Source of the DNA: Physella acuta
Taxonomy: Eukaryota > Mollusca > Gastropoda > Physidae
DNA length: 64,000 nt
Direction: 5' to 3'
Assembly: GCF_028476545.1 (NCBI RefSeq)
Contig: NW_026731950.1
Span: forward strand, 62,001 to 126,000
The position numbers and the translations under genes were made by a program. Below the pieces are notes generated by a model. The model was not told the DNA's origin, made no database searches, and was given only the letters and a program-made list of their open reading frames with translations. Position 1 is the first letter of the stretch, and every line of letters begins with the position of its first letter. Positions 1-13,625 of this stretch are shown piece by piece.

Positions 1-1249
1 CAACCGACCAATCAATTACTCAATTTTCTCCCCTCGTAACATCCTCGGTTCTGTCTTGTTCTGAGCGAAGGATGACATTTTATTACAGCGTGCACGGCAG
101 TTGCTGTCCTGTCTGTCTGTCTGCTAGTCAGTGGAGCCTAAATTATGACCATGACACTGGTTCTCAAACGGTTATAAGACTCTTCTTATTTAAATATATA
201 TATATGCCCTTCTTGTGATCCGCTCATTTTCACAAAGATACAAAATCGAATATTTTATATAAAATATGTATCCTAATAATTACACAAATTTCCTTTAAAA
301 AATTAACCATTGAATATTGAGGGCCAACGTTTTTTGAAAAACTTTTTCTAAAATTGTACTTGGTGTGTGTGTGTGTGTGTGTGTGTGCTAATAGGATTAT
401 GCAACATTTTAATGGGTACCAACAGTCTAAAAGCTAGATCGATCGTATGTATGCGATTTGATTTAGAGTATAATTTTGCCTTTACTGTATTTTAAAAATA
501 ACTTATTGAATTCTCTTTTTAAAAATCTGCAAAGCGAATATCGAGCACTGAAAAAGAGATGGACCCAGTAAATTAATAAAATGTATTGCGATAATCCAGC
601 GTCTCTAATAAGAAATATGGTGTTTTATTTTTTACTTCAATTTGTATTTAAATTGGTCGAAATGAAAATTCTAGAATTGAAAACAAACAGAACACAATAG
701 CTAACTTAGAAGTACAACATTAGTGATTATTTTATTTGTTACTCCACAAATCCCTCGTCACAATAGTAGAGCAAAACCCCTCACTCACACAACAATACAC
801 ACACACAAACTTATCTACATCAAACATTCTGCTGCCCTCGCCTTGTAAATGTGTACACGATCTATGCATACCATCTCTACTGTCGTGTAGCGAGGTTTGA
901 GTACAGATAGCTTCATGCTGCGACTCTTGATCGTACTCGCACCCACACCTGTTGCCGTTTTACACCTGAGCTACCAGGTGTTTGAAACTAATTAATAAAT
1001 CTACAGGTATCTCATTAAAAAAATATGATTTATTTTCTCATTTTTCCTTTGACAAAAAAAAAACCGTGCTTATCTGTTATCAGTTCTAACACACACACAA
1101 AATTGAGCCAATGGAACTGTAACATTTTTAAAGGCTACACAATACATTTCAAATCCGTATCGTTTATGGGATATCTAATTACTGTATTTGATTCAAGCTA
1201 TTATGTCAACTGCACCGTGAAATAAACAAATTGTAGTAATCAATGCGTG

Positions 1250-1285
<36 letters not shown>

Positions 1286-1882
1286 TAAAAAAATTACCCC
1301 GACTAAAAGGAGAACGGAAACATATTTTTTTCGAAAAAACATGCTGCATTGTGCCTCGGCCTTTCGTCAGTAACCTTTTTTTGACATGAGTTCTCAGTGA
1401 GGGACCGTTTTGTTAATGGTCCTTTTGCCGGGGCACTTCCAGCAAATTACCGCCAAATTTAAATTTGTGTGGTTTTTTAACATGTCAATAGACTTCACAA
1501 TCAAAAATTGTCACGTTTCTGAATAGAAAAGTGAATTATCTCCGCATGCAATCGAATACAGAGAAATGTGAGTAAAAACACCATCTTAAAGGGACGTAAT
1601 GCAACACCGCTACGCTGTTGTTTAATTGAACGGAAATCACGACTTATCTAGCTATTATCTACGACTATTTTATAGTATCGTTTTACCATTTTGATTGCTT
1701 TAAAAACATTAAAAGAACTTTTTTAAAAATCATTGATTTAATAAAAAAAGCAAATAATGTAAAGGTAGGTACCACGACGTCTAAACATTAACTTTAAGAT
1801 CTTTAGCAAGTTTTTTTTACTTCAGAAAAAAAAAACCAATAAATTGTTTGCTTTCACTCCGACTCGCTATCAATGCACCATT
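1..1882. other. AT-rich non-coding stretch, no gene seen
   Basis: No open frame here resembles a known protein and no RNA gene was recognised. It holds a short (GT)n run near 363-388 and a poly-A run of about 30 bases near 1253-1283. The short open frame at 1025-1225 is low-complexity and has no recognisable motif. Confidence 0.5.
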
Positions 1883-1945
1883 TTATTATCTTAGGAAACA
1901 CGGTTATGGTCCCTAGTAAGTCACAAACATTGAGTAGGCCTAGCA

Positions 1946-2152
1946 CAGGGGTCGGCAACCTTTTGAAGCGGAAGAGCCAAAAGTTACAATTTTCAAAATT
2001 TCCCTGGTTTTAAAGAGCCACTAACATTTTTTTAATTTCAAATATTTTATTTTTTATTAAGATTATTAGTATTTGTTCAAGGAGCTGGAGAGCCGCATCC
2101 TGATATCAAAAGAGCCGCATGCGGCTCGCGAGCCGCAGGTTGCCGACCCCTG
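1946..2152. mobile_element. hAT-type MITE with 8-bp TSD
   Basis: The ends are perfect 15-bp inverted repeats: CAGGGGTCGGCAACC at the left and its complement at the right. The exact 8-bp duplication GCCTAGCA flanks it at 1938-1945 and 2153-2160. An 8-bp TSD with a CAGGGG start is typical of hAT elements. At 207 bp it has no coding capacity. It ends 33 bases before the MRPL41 start codon, so it occupies the 5' leader or promoter of that gene copy. Confidence 0.93.
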
Positions 2153-2185
2153 GCCTAGCATAATATCTCAGAAATTGTTGTGAAA

Positions 2186-2649
2186 ATGTTACCGGCGACA
2201 AGGGCAAACATTATTCTTCTGTTGTTAAAACGAAATATTAGTACAAGTACATGCCTTTGCGGAGCAAAAACACGAAAGCCATGGGACGAACGGTTTCCTG
2301 TAAGAAAAGAAGATGTTTCACCTGATAAAAAGGGAGGCAGTAGAAAAATGGCACAAGTTTTACCAGAAAACATTGTGGCTCCAACTGGCGTATACCATAG
2401 AGTAACCAAAAAGTATATACATGTGCCAGAAATGGTGCCAGAGTTTGTTGTGCCAGACCTTACTGGGTTTGAGCTTAAGCCTTATGTGTCATACAAAGCT
2501 AAAGAGATTACTCAGTTACCTTTATCACCCCAAGACATTTTCAGTACTGTTTATGCCGAAGAAATAAAAAGTAGCTTTGAAAAGGGCGAGCTCAAAATAG
2601 ATGACAATAACATTGTATTAGCTGATGGAAAGAAAATAAGCATTGACCA

Positions 2650-2653
<4 letters not shown>
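2186..2653 (+). CDS. MRPL41: Mitochondrial ribosomal protein L41 (mL41), intronless copy
   Basis: The product is a 155-residue component of the large subunit of the mitochondrial ribosome. The diagnostic core at about residues 81-104 contains EMVPEFVVPDLTGF and LKPYVSY, essentially identical to animal MRPL41. The N-terminus (MLPATRANI, then KRNISTST) is rich in Arg, Ser and Thr and lacks acidic residues, which fits a mitochondrial targeting peptide. Length is slightly above the 137 residues I recall for human. The ATG at 2186 is chosen because it has A at -3; the reading frame is open slightly further upstream but without an earlier ATG. The frame is intact from start to stop. The stop codon TAA at 2651-2653 runs straight into poly-A and there is no visible 3' UTR. 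Flanking evidence says this is a retrocopy; because it is undamaged it is either functional or very young. Confidence 0.92.
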
Positions 2654-2683
<30 letters not shown>

Positions 2684-2693
2684 ATTATCTTAG

Positions 2694-3269
2694 AATTTCT
2701 TCGTGGTTTAGTTTACCAGAGAGCTTCTAAAGAAGAAGAAAAATGAATACTTTTTAGAATTTCCGCTTAGTCCTTCATGTTTTAATCTTCGGGTCTGACC
2801 TGCGCAAAAAAAAAAAAAAAAAAAAAAAAATCTCAAAATGTATGTTTTTACTCTGGATCTAGTCCGATCTAGCACACGTTAATGTTATGGATTTTAAACA
2901 CACGGTCAAAACCATCCGGCTTTATAGCGTTAAGCGACTTTTCGAATGGATAAACGTCCTATTTCAAAACTTTATAGCATTGTAACCAAGAAATAAGAAG
3001 AACAGTTAGGGTATATTTTACTTCTATTTCAAGAAAGTGTAGCTACCATATTAAGTATAGACAACCATTGTATAGTTATATAAAAACATATGAGAGAAGC
3101 TTGATGAAATAACTCTTAACTCAATACAAATGGGTAGCTGACTCTTGATATAATAGGCTAAGACATTAAGTGTTGTTTGGTTTCTTCGAGAGTTTGTGCT
3201 ACAGTTTTACCTAGCACATGCTTGGGTTGGCTGTTACAACTGTACACATCAATTATTTTTTTAAAACCT
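2694..3269. other. Non-coding stretch
   Basis: This is AT-rich sequence with a poly-A run at about 2806-2830. Nothing else recognisable was seen. Confidence 0.4.
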
Positions 3270-3486
3270 TAATAGCAGATGACTGCTAACCCTAAAGTCT
3301 CAAGTTTGGATCATATGGGTTCGTGTCAGTAGGATGTCTCCCAATCCACTCATCTCTGATGGGTACCTGACTCACGTTAGAGAAAGTAAAGGCAGCTGGC
3401 TACAGTGATGACCACACTATCCCTTCATATGTCTCTACATCACCTACTCCATGGACCGTCAAATTCGAAACGGCACTTTTCCTTTT
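3270..3486 (+). mobile_element. SINE family A copy, head degenerate
   Basis: The body shares the family blocks TGATGGGTACCTGACTCACG, AGTAAAGGCAGCTGG, ACCACACTATCCCTTCATAT and CATGGACCGTCAAATTCGAA, and ends in a T-rich tail. The tRNA-like head is barely recognisable. Two diverged direct copies of a segment of about 55 bp (3495-3552 and 3590-3645, each with TTGGGCAATATAA) follow its tail. Confidence 0.75.
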
Positions 3487-3882
3487 TTTTCGATAGCAGA
3501 CGATTAACTAAAATTGGCGCTAAAAACAACTGATTGGGCAATATAAAAAAACAAAAAAGCAAACAAAAAAAAACAAAAAAACAAACAACAGCAGCCGATT
3601 AATTAAAATCGGCGCTACAAACTATTGATTGGGCAATATAACAAAAAAAATTAACCCCGAGTATTACAAAAAAACCTTAGGCACACAAAGCTAGAAGTTT
3701 GTCGGCTGTACTATCACGCTATCAGTCGTGCACGCCATCCTAGCTTCTAATTTAGTCATGAACCCCACGTGAGCATAGTATCGGAGTTGGTTCAGTATTG
3801 ATTGTACGCTCACGTGCATAGTTGTTTCGACATTTTTACTCTGTAAACTGATTTTAGAATACATTGTTCGTCCGGGAGGGGG

Positions 3883-4028
<146 letters not shown>

Positions 4029-4536
4029 TATATATATATAATATACATACATACATAAGAACTGATAGATTTGTTTATATACATTTGTGTATATTAAAAA
4101 GTACTTTCCGGGTAGGCGCTACCCTTCGCACCCCCCAGTTACGCCACACACAATGAGTAATCTACACTTTGTAATTGCGACATATCACCTTACATGTGAG
4201 GATTAATTAAACCACTGATTGCTCCGACGATAAAACCGAGAAAAAGCTGCAACACACGTGAAAAGCTAATTGTGGTACAAGTGTAGTTAGAGATTTACTG
4301 TAAAAAACATTCAGTGTGGGGGAGGCGGTTTGAGAGTAAGTCGGTGAAAGGTTTGCTAACAGTAGTAGCTTCGGTGTCAAATATTAGCGTTATAACCCAG
4401 TGATCTTAATATGTTAACTTTGTTGATTTTTTTCCCATAGTGTGTTATTTTTAAAAAAATGAGATACGAAGTTATATAAATATTAATTATATATTAATTA
4501 TACCTTTATCTCTATTTATATCCATATCTATAACTT

Positions 4537-5133
4537 GGTGCCCTGTCAAAACGACCTGGGACAAATCGGCCCCGTCAAAACGGCCCCGTTAATATGACCC
4601 CGTCAAATCGACTCCCGACAAACCGACCCCGTCAAAATAGCCCCGTCAAATGGGCCCCGACTTATTGGCTCCCGTCAAATGGGCTCCCGTCATATTGACT
4701 TGCGACATATAGGCTCCCGACAAATGGGCTCCCGACATTTAGGCTCCCGACAAATAGACTTCCGACATATTGGCTCTCGACAGATAGGCTCAGGACATAT
4801 TGGCTCCCGACAAATGGGCTCCCGACATATTGGCTCCCGACATAAAGGCTCACGATAAATGGGCTCCCGACAAATGGGCTCACGACATATTGGCTACCGA
4901 CAATTGGGCTCCCGACTTATTGACTCCCGACAAATGGGCTCCCGACAGTTGGGCTCCCGACAAAAGGACTCCCGCCCTATTGGTTCCAGACAAAATGGCT
5001 CCCGACAATTGGACTCTAGACAAAAGAAATCCAGACATATTGGCTCCCGACTAAATGACTCCCGACTTATTGGCTCACTATAAAATGGCTCCGGTTAAAT
5101 AACTCCCGACTTAAAACACTTCCCGACAAAGAA
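4537..5133 (+). repeat. Left arm: 15-bp minisatellite of the foldback element
   Basis: The units read GGCTCCCGACAAATG with many point variants. Because 15 is a multiple of three, the array reads as five-residue repeats (APDKW-like) in several frames. These frames are a by-product of the repeat, not a protein gene. Confidence 0.9.
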
Positions 5134-6435
5134 ACCGTTTTCTGAGGAGTTATCACATTTTTATCTTTAAACAGTTCGCTTTCTACAAAGTTTCGAGTAT
5201 TGTAATTTTATATTAACCTGATTTAAGTGCATGCTGAGCTGTTGTTTACGCCACACGACCCAAGCTCAGCTGTTTCTGTTTAAATTTAGCATGCATGTTA
5301 CACATTTTGCGTTTGTTGTCTAGGTTTTTCACAAGTTAATTTCAATGTATGGATGTCCACATGGAACCCCTCCCCCCTTCCCCGTCCACGACAGTCGATG
5401 TTAATCGACACTCCACCCACCATGTTGACGTCATAAAAGGATGACGGCTAGCAAACATGCTTTTGAAAAATTGATCCCTGGACTACAAACAACACACGAA
5501 GATGTTAACAATCATACTAGCTAGTATTACAAGGCGTGGGGGAGGGGGTGGTCTGTACAGAAGTGTTGAATGTTGCCAGGAAGTAGTTCATAAACGATAC
5601 ATTTATCTACTCGATACTTGCAAGGCTAAAAAGAGGGGTGGGATGGGGGTCGGCTCGGGGAAAAAACTTGAAAGAGACAACAAAGCGTTTATGTACGTCA
5701 GCATCGCCCTTTGTAAAACTTACTCAGGGGAGATAATTCCAAGTATAGGCCCTAATGGTTTACTATTATATTACTTGTAAAATAAAAAAAAAGTAAACGT
5801 ATATAAAACTGAAGTTTCTAGTATTATATTATTTTTTATTATTTGTAGGATACAACATAATACAGGATACAAATTCAACCACTATCACAAACACCTATTA
5901 AACATTGAAAAATGTTTAATGGATTACGTGTCCCTTACCAATGTCGCAAAGAAGAACCGCGCATCACGAAAGCCCACTTCATATGTAGCGGCTTCTCGTG
6001 CCATGGACTTTGTTGTTTTTTTAAAAAGAATTTTGCCGGCGACAGCGTGTTTTTGATTGTTGGGAAATAGAACTCGGCCTTGTTGGTGCCCATCCCTTGC
6101 CCCATCCGCCACAGTACACTTTGGAGGATCGGTCTAACAGTTACGTGTCCTCTATTTGGCTATCAAAAGGGGGCAACGAGTTAAAGAAGTCATTTTTTTT
6201 TAATAACCTGGAAGCATATTGACTGTAATTGTATCGTAGGGACCCTAACCCGGCATGTGTATAATGGGCTGCAGCATCCTACACCCCTAAGTAGAAATGT
6301 AACAGATGACCACTAAACTAAAATTAATACAGTACAAGAAATACTTTTTTTTAAAATTAAGACATGGCGACCTAAAGCTAAGGACGCTTTATTATCTTAG
6401 GCTTATTTCTGTAGTCCATTGAGGAATGGTGGGTG
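5134..6435. other. Unique centre of the foldback-like element
   Basis: About 1.3 kb between the inverted arms. Open frames at 5502-5780 and 5924-6112 are short and match no family I know. No transposase motif, zinc finger or catalytic triad was seen. Confidence 0.5.
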
Positions 6436-7025
6436 TTGACATGAGCCATTATGTCGGGAGCCGTATTGACGAGAGCCAAAATAACGAGCCTTTTTGTCAG
6501 TAACCATATTGACGGGAGCCTATTTGTCGCGAGCCTAAATAACGAGAGCCTATATGACGGAAGCCACATATAGGGAGTCAATTTATCGAGAGTCTTAATG
6601 ACCGGAGACTTTTTGTCATGAGCCAATTTAACGGGAGCCAATTTGACGCCAGCCTAAATGACGGAAGCCCTTTTATCAGGAACTATATTGACGGGAGCCC
6701 TTTTGCTGGGAGCCCTTTTGTCTGGAGCCATTTTTGTCGTGAGCCTAATTGACTGGAGCCTAAATGACGGGAGCCTAAATGATATGAGCCAAATTGTCGG
6801 TTGTCGTAATGACGGGAGCCTATTTGTTAGAATCCTTATTGACGGGAGCCCTTTTGTCGCGAGCCTTATTGACGGTAGCCCTTTTGACTGGAGCCTAAAT
6901 GACGGGATCCATTTGTCTATGAACCTTTTGACGGGGCCGATTTGACGGGGCTATTTTGACGGGGCCGTTTTGTCGGGGTTGTTTTGACGGGGCCGTTTTG
7001 TCACGGGCCGGTTTGACGCCGCACG
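6436..7025 (-). repeat. Right arm: inverted 15-bp minisatellite
   Basis: The units read GACGGGAGCCTAAAT-like, the reverse complement of the left-arm unit. The GTC and GAC variants are distributed differently in the two arms, which suggests each arm has been homogenised separately since they formed. Confidence 0.9.
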
Positions 7026-7040
7026 CTATAACTTATCTAT

Positions 7041-7987
<947 letters not shown>

Positions 7988-8041
7988 CTATCTATATATA
8001 TATATCATCCTTATCTCTATATCATTTCTATATCTATATCT

Positions 8042-8118
<77 letters not shown>

Positions 8119-8202
8119 CTACATCTTAATCTACATCATCGGCATCTATATCTCTATCTCTATATCTATATATATATATCCATCTCTCTTTCTCTCTCTC
8201 TC

Positions 8203-8267
<65 letters not shown>
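7988..8267. repeat. (CT)n and (AT)n microsatellite cluster
   Basis: Alternating CT runs (about 8044-8086 and 8186-8206) and AT runs (about 8087-8116 and 8209-8265) are separated by TATC-rich sequence. Confidence 0.95.
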
Positions 8268-8268
<1 letters not shown>

Positions 8269-8840
8269 ACGCCGGAACAACTCTTTTACTTTCAAACTTT
8301 TGCGTCCTTAAAGAAACACGAAGTTACCGTACAGGGTGGTGTTAACAAAATACCAAGTCTGACGAATGTACACAAAGCTAATCTGACATTTCTGTGAGCC
8401 CAAATTTCTTTACGTGACGTCAAGAAACAAAAACAATAACTGACAGAAACCGGTCCATAAAGGGTTCACATTCTATACATCAGCATACAGAGGAGGTAAA
8501 TACCACACTACGTAATACCCGAGGGTCAGTCCCGTGCACGGTGAGTCATGGGCCGCTAACGCACCCCCTCCCACACACAAGTAAACAACACAAATTGCTG
8601 ATTATAAGTAAAGCAACGAGAAGAATGTGAAATTATAGGACGGAAGTTCTGATTACATTAACATTGAGGTAGCTTTAGTTAACTTGCAACTTTTTGTGGA
8701 TTGTTTCTTATGTTATTGGAACTGTAGATACAGACATAGAGACGTTGACGTTTATATAAATAGTGGAGAGATTATGTTGTTGAGTAAATAATTACAGACT
8801 CAGAATAAAAGACCGTAAATCTTCTTGAAACAAAGGAGAG
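8268..8840. other. Non-coding stretch
   Basis: No gene or recognisable element was found between the microsatellite clusters. Confidence 0.4.
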
Positions 8841-10097
<1,257 letters not shown>

Positions 10098-11000
10098 TAT
10101 ATATATATACATCCTAATGGAAAGTTTCAAAGTTAGAAAACTTTTGTGTATATTTTCACAATCAGCTTGACAAAAGTGTGTCGCAGATAATGTGGGGTAC
10201 AAAAAACACAAACTCGTTTCCAGCATTAAGATGGATAGACCGGGAACAAAACCAACTTGTACCAGCTTTTGAAAATAGACAAGTGACTTGATTTAAACTT
10301 CTCTCACTTCCCCCCCCCCCCCCCCCCATCCCCTCTCCCTACCGATTCAGTTGTTTTATTTATTCTCGCAAAAATGTGTGTATTTTATAACATTCGAGGG
10401 CTTTAAAAATTATGTTTTATATTTTCGATTTCTGGGAAAAAAAACTGCTGAAATCACACTTAGGCGGTTAGACTCACAAACTACTCGGAGAACAACGGTC
10501 TGCTAATAGAAATATAAAAACTGCTGGCACGACATTAACTGGCGGATAGACTCACAAGCTACTCGGACTCCTACGCTCTGCGAATAGGCGCACAAAAACA
10601 ATCCACAAATTAACATAGTCCCTCATCCATGTAGCAGCTGTTACAATACGTATGCCGCCAGCCCCCCACACTTTACGTTTTGTGTCATGTTGTTCTCTGA
10701 TGTTGTATCAGTATTCTGGTCTGCCCGCACATTGTGTGTGTGATGCAACTTCCTGGTCTCTGTGTGTGTGTGGGGGGGGGGGGGGGAGGGATCTCACGCA
10801 TGCCTTGTGTGTCCCTTACCCAGCAGGGCTGAAGCGAGCTAAGATGTAAAAATAATTCCCCCCCCCCCTCTTCCCCAAAACGTGGTACTATATAATGGAC
10901 CTTAGAATTTTCATACATCTATCGAAATGTAGACATCAAGAGCCCCCCCCCCCCCCCTCTACTCAATTTCTAGAGATACATACATATATGTGTTGAGCTC
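10098..11000. other. Non-coding, rich in poly-C and poly-G
   Basis: There are C or G homopolymers at about 10311-10327, 10772-10786, 10857-10868 and 10944-10957. No gene is supported. Short proline- or glycine-rich open frames here come from the homopolymers. Confidence 0.5.
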
Positions 11001-11001
11001 A

Positions 11002-11215
11002 GAGTTTCTTTCAGGCATCTCTTCGGGGGGGGGGGAACTCCGCCCCACCCCCTTTCCCTCAAAAAAATCTACCCCCTCCCCCCCCCCGAACGAAATGGAA
11101 TTTATATAGTAAATATATAGGCCTACTTTTACCAGTGTTCGCTGGTTTAGTCCGCGCCCCCGAAAATATCAAGTCCCCCCCCCCCCCCCGGATAAAAAAA
11201 AGTCTAAAAGAAACA
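11002..11215. mobile_element. MITE of the GAGTTTCTTTCAGG family, diverged
   Basis: It starts GAGTTTCTTTCAGGCATCTC and ends near a diverged complement (CTAAAAGAAAC). The middle shares ACGAAATGGAATTTATATAG and the poly-C blocks with the copy at 30858-31000, and its ends match the clearer copy at 17851-18066. No target duplication was identified. Confidence 0.5.
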
Positions 11216-11663
11216 AGAAACACTGGTTGAGGTTTAGTTTTATTAAACCTTCATGAATGAAAAGTGGAAAAATGTTTCTAACGTGACATACTCCACTACT
11301 CTAAACCTCCCGTCCGTTCATTGGTCCACTAATCTCAACCGGACATGATCGACCGTCCACTGATTTAGCGGTGTCACAGGTCAGCTGTAGTATAAACCAA
11401 CCCTCGTATTCGCTCCGTTATCTTTACATCAATAACGACGAGTCACTCAGTCATGTAATGTATTAATGTAACAAATGTCCATTTCATCTACACAAATGAT
11501 GCCATATAATAATAAACCATAGTTCTTTATTACTCTTATATTTTCTTATATCAATGGGTAGTGTTTCGTTAGTCTTACCCACATACATTTTTGAACATCT
11601 TTAACAGTACCATTAACAACTTAAATCCAAACATCTAAAAAGTAGGCTAAAGAGTAATTATGT
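11216..11663. other. Non-coding stretch
   Basis: Nothing recognisable was seen apart from AT-rich unique sequence. Confidence 0.35.
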
Positions 11664-11671
11664 GTTGTATG

Positions 11672-11947
11672 CAGGGGCGTAGCGAGGGGGGAGGGGCGGG
11701 GGGTGCGGACCGCACCGGGTGACACCATTTAGGGGGGTGACACCAAGGCAAAAAAAAAGCAAAATATATAGAGAAAAACTTGAGGGGAAAAGGGGGGGGG
11801 GGGGCTCAAATCGAAAGTTTGAGAGGGGGGGGGGGGGGGGCAAATCGAAAATTTGAAAGTTTGTCCACGGGAAGGGTCGCTACGCCTCTGGGGGGGTGAC
11901 ATCATTAAGTGCCGCACCGAGTGACACCCGACCTCGCTACGCCACTG
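11672..11947. mobile_element. hAT-type MITE, CAGxGGCGTAGC family, exact 8-bp TSD
   Basis: The left end CAGGGGCGTAGCGAGG pairs with the right end CTCGCTACGCCACTG. The exact duplication GTTGTATG lies at 11664-11671 and 11948-11955. The interior is G-rich, and a second internal right-end motif (GTCGCTACGCCTCTG, ending 11890) suggests an older nested or tandem copy. There is no coding capacity. Confidence 0.9.
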
Positions 11948-11984
11948 GTTGTATGTTCTATGGATTCATCATCTCCTCTTCTTT

Positions 11985-12206
11985 TCACGTTCGTGCCAAA
12001 GACACATGGGGCAGATGAAGTAGAGTTCATCTGTTTCAATGACCTAGACATACAAAATGATATTGCGGACATCACTAAGCTTAGCCAGCATGCTTCCCTA
12101 ACGTAAGTCAGGTACCCGTTAGAGCTAGGTAGATTAAAGGTTCCGAACACGCGACTTTCAGGCTAGTAGTCGTAAGTTGCGCCACCCAACCACACCATCT
12201 TCCGCT
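11985..12206 (-). mobile_element. SINE family A copy
   Basis: Read on the minus strand it has the tRNA-like head (GTGTGGTTGGGTGGCGCAAC), the block CTAACGGGTACCTGACTTAC and the 3' block ATGAACTCTACTTCATCTGC. A short plus-strand SINE-tail fragment (CATGGAATGTTAAGTCTGAA, about 12209-12240) follows. Confidence 0.8.
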
Positions 12207-12376
12207 CCATGGAATGTTAAGTCTGAAATGGGAACTTTACATATTTTTAAAAAACTATATAGATCGTATGTTAAGAAAATTAACTACTCACGTTTCAATG
12301 TGTAGCTAGTGTGCTGAGTATAACAAGTACACACATTTACACTGGTGGTGTGTAGGGTCAAACGATTAGGTTAGGT

Positions 12377-12722
12377 TTGCCTGTCGCCCCCTTCTGTGAC
12401 ATAGGTGTCTTCCTCCAGGTCACGTCTCCAGGTCTTTCTTGGTCTGCCTCTCCTCCTCCTGCCTTGTGGATTCCAGGTGAGGGCTTGTCTTGTTATGCTG
12501 TATACAGGCTTCCTGAATGGGGCCAATCCATTTCCATTTTCTCAGGAGAATCTCTACTTCAACTGGCAGTTGATTTGTCCGTTGCCATAGAACATAATTT
12601 CTGATGGTTTTAGGCCAGCGAATTCGGAGGATCTTTCTAAGGCATGAGTTTATAAATGATTGTATTTTCTTCTTATTTATAGCAGTTATTCTCAATGTCT
12701 CAGCTCCTTAAAGTAAAACAGG
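12377..12722 (-). mobile_element. 3' end of a LINE reverse transcriptase gene
   Basis: On the minus strand the frame reads [15 protein letters not shown], then a tract with [20 protein letters not shown] and WIGPIQ. This is the C-terminal tail typical of non-LTR retrotransposon ORFs often annotated as 'craniofacial development protein 2-like'. Only the last 90 or so residues are open. The endonuclease and reverse transcriptase domains are absent, so it is a 5'-truncated copy. The exact clade is not certain from this piece. Confidence 0.75.
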
Positions 12723-12896
12723 CTTTACTAGTGTGTTGAAGATCCTGATTTTTATTCCAAGGGTTAAATCTCCAGAACCCCAAACATGTTTTAGTTGGTT
12801 GAAGACTGCTCTTGCCTTGCCCGTCCTTATTTTTATGTCTGCTTGTCAAACGATTACACATGATAAAACGTGTTGTTTTTGTGTGTGTTCCAACAG

Positions 12897-13001
12897 GTTT
12901 GAAACAGCTGCTAAGGAGGAAGATCAGCGCTAAGCTGCATCACATGGACCTGGAGCAGAGTGACCCGGAGTTTGTCGTCACGGTCATGGCCATACCCACA
13001 G
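12897..13001 (+). CDS. INF2: INF2-type formin, DID module 1, first visible exon
   Basis: A 105-bp phase 1-1 exon: acceptor ...TTCCAACAG before 12897 and donor G|GTGAGT after 13001. The coding frame gives LKQLLRRKISAKLH, then MDLEQSDPEFVVTVMAIPT. From memory this aligns with human INF2 residues about 12-46 (LKEKL..., ESADPELCIRLLQMPS), the start of the DID. INF2 nucleates and severs actin filaments, and the DID binds the C-terminal DAD/WH2 to inhibit it. The intron phase matches the next exon at 17568. The exon with the start codon is not identified; it lies upstream, possibly outside the window. Open-frame extensions into either intron are not coding. The donor is followed within 20 bases by a (CA)-rich minisatellite. 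Confidence 0.85.
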
Positions 13002-13020
13002 GTGAGTTTTTGTTTATAAT

Positions 13021-13625
13021 CACAGGTAGGCGGCATCGTTGTATACACACACACATACACGGCATCATTGTAAACACACACAAACACGGCATCATTGTAT
13101 ACACACACAGTATCAATGTACACACACACACACGGTATCATTATACACACGGTATCATTATACACATACGGTATCAATGTACACACACACACGGTATCAT
13201 TGTATACATACACGATGTATAAACTATTACCTACAGATAACCGGCGTCGTTGTATATGCACACAAGATGTTAAAACCTACAGGTAGACGCGTCAGTGTAT
13301 ACAGACATACCATGTATAAACTAATACATACATATGTCCATAATCATTGTATACACGCACGATGTATACGTTAATACCTACAGTATCGGGCTTTATTGTA
13401 TACAGACACTCGATGTATATTTCAAGACGCATCATTGCATAAATACACACACGCACAGGATGTATACGTTAATACCTACCGATAACCGGCGTCATTATAC
13501 ACACACACACGCATACACACGCGACGTGTTTATTGTATACACACACGGTGTATACGTTAATACCTACAGGTATCCGGCATCAATGTGTATTCACATTTGA
13601 TGTATAGGTCAAAACCCACAGGTGC
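13021..13625. repeat. Degenerate (CA)-rich minisatellite in formin intron
   Basis: Imperfect units of the type GGTATCATTGTATACACACA repeat across about 600 bp. They contain (CA)n cores and ATGTATAC palindromes. Several frames stay open through it and read as His/Thr-rich repeats, which is a sequence artefact. Confidence 0.85.

Larger units (their letters stand above)
1883..2693 (+). mobile_element. Retroposed MRPL41 unit bounded by a 12-bp target site duplication
   Basis: The 12-mer TTATTATCTTAG lies at 1883-1894 and again at 2682-2693. Between the copies is a unit that has a short leader, an intronless MRPL41 reading frame and a terminal run of about 28 A ending at 2681. A direct repeat plus a terminal poly-A plus the absence of introns is the standard signature of an mRNA copied back by LINE machinery. 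The leader is split by a younger hAT MITE at 1946-2152. The A-run follows the stop codon directly, so either the source mRNA had almost no 3' UTR or copying was primed internally. An ancestrally single-exon gene with a chance A-run and chance repeat is the alternative. Confidence 0.7.
4537..7025. mobile_element. Foldback-like transposon with 15-bp-repeat arms and 9-bp TSD
   Basis: Two inverted arms of about 590 bp (4537-5133 and 6436-7025) flank a unique centre of about 1.3 kb. Each arm is an array of roughly 39 units of 15 bp, GGCTCCCGACAAATG-like on the left and the reverse complement on the right. The outermost units of both arms switch to a GC-richer form (CGGCCCCGTCAAAA). The arm tips match as inverted repeats (GGTGCCCTGTCAAAAC at left against CGTGCGGCGTCAAACC for the complemented right). 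The 9-mer CTATAACTT flanks the unit at 4528-4536 and 7026-7034. Long inverted arms of short tandem repeats plus a 9-bp duplication resemble Drosophila Foldback elements, which are linked to the MULE group. No transposase was seen in the centre, so it looks non-autonomous. Confidence 0.85.

Noticed and set aside
4662-5083. Overlapping open frames with APDKW-, GSRQM- and VGSPF-like repeats
   Set aside because: A 15-bp tandem repeat keeps several frames open on both strands at once; this is the arm of the foldback-like element.
12812-13222. A 136-residue open frame
   Set aside because: Only 12897-13001 is bounded by splice sites and matches formin; the rest is intron and CA-rich minisatellite.
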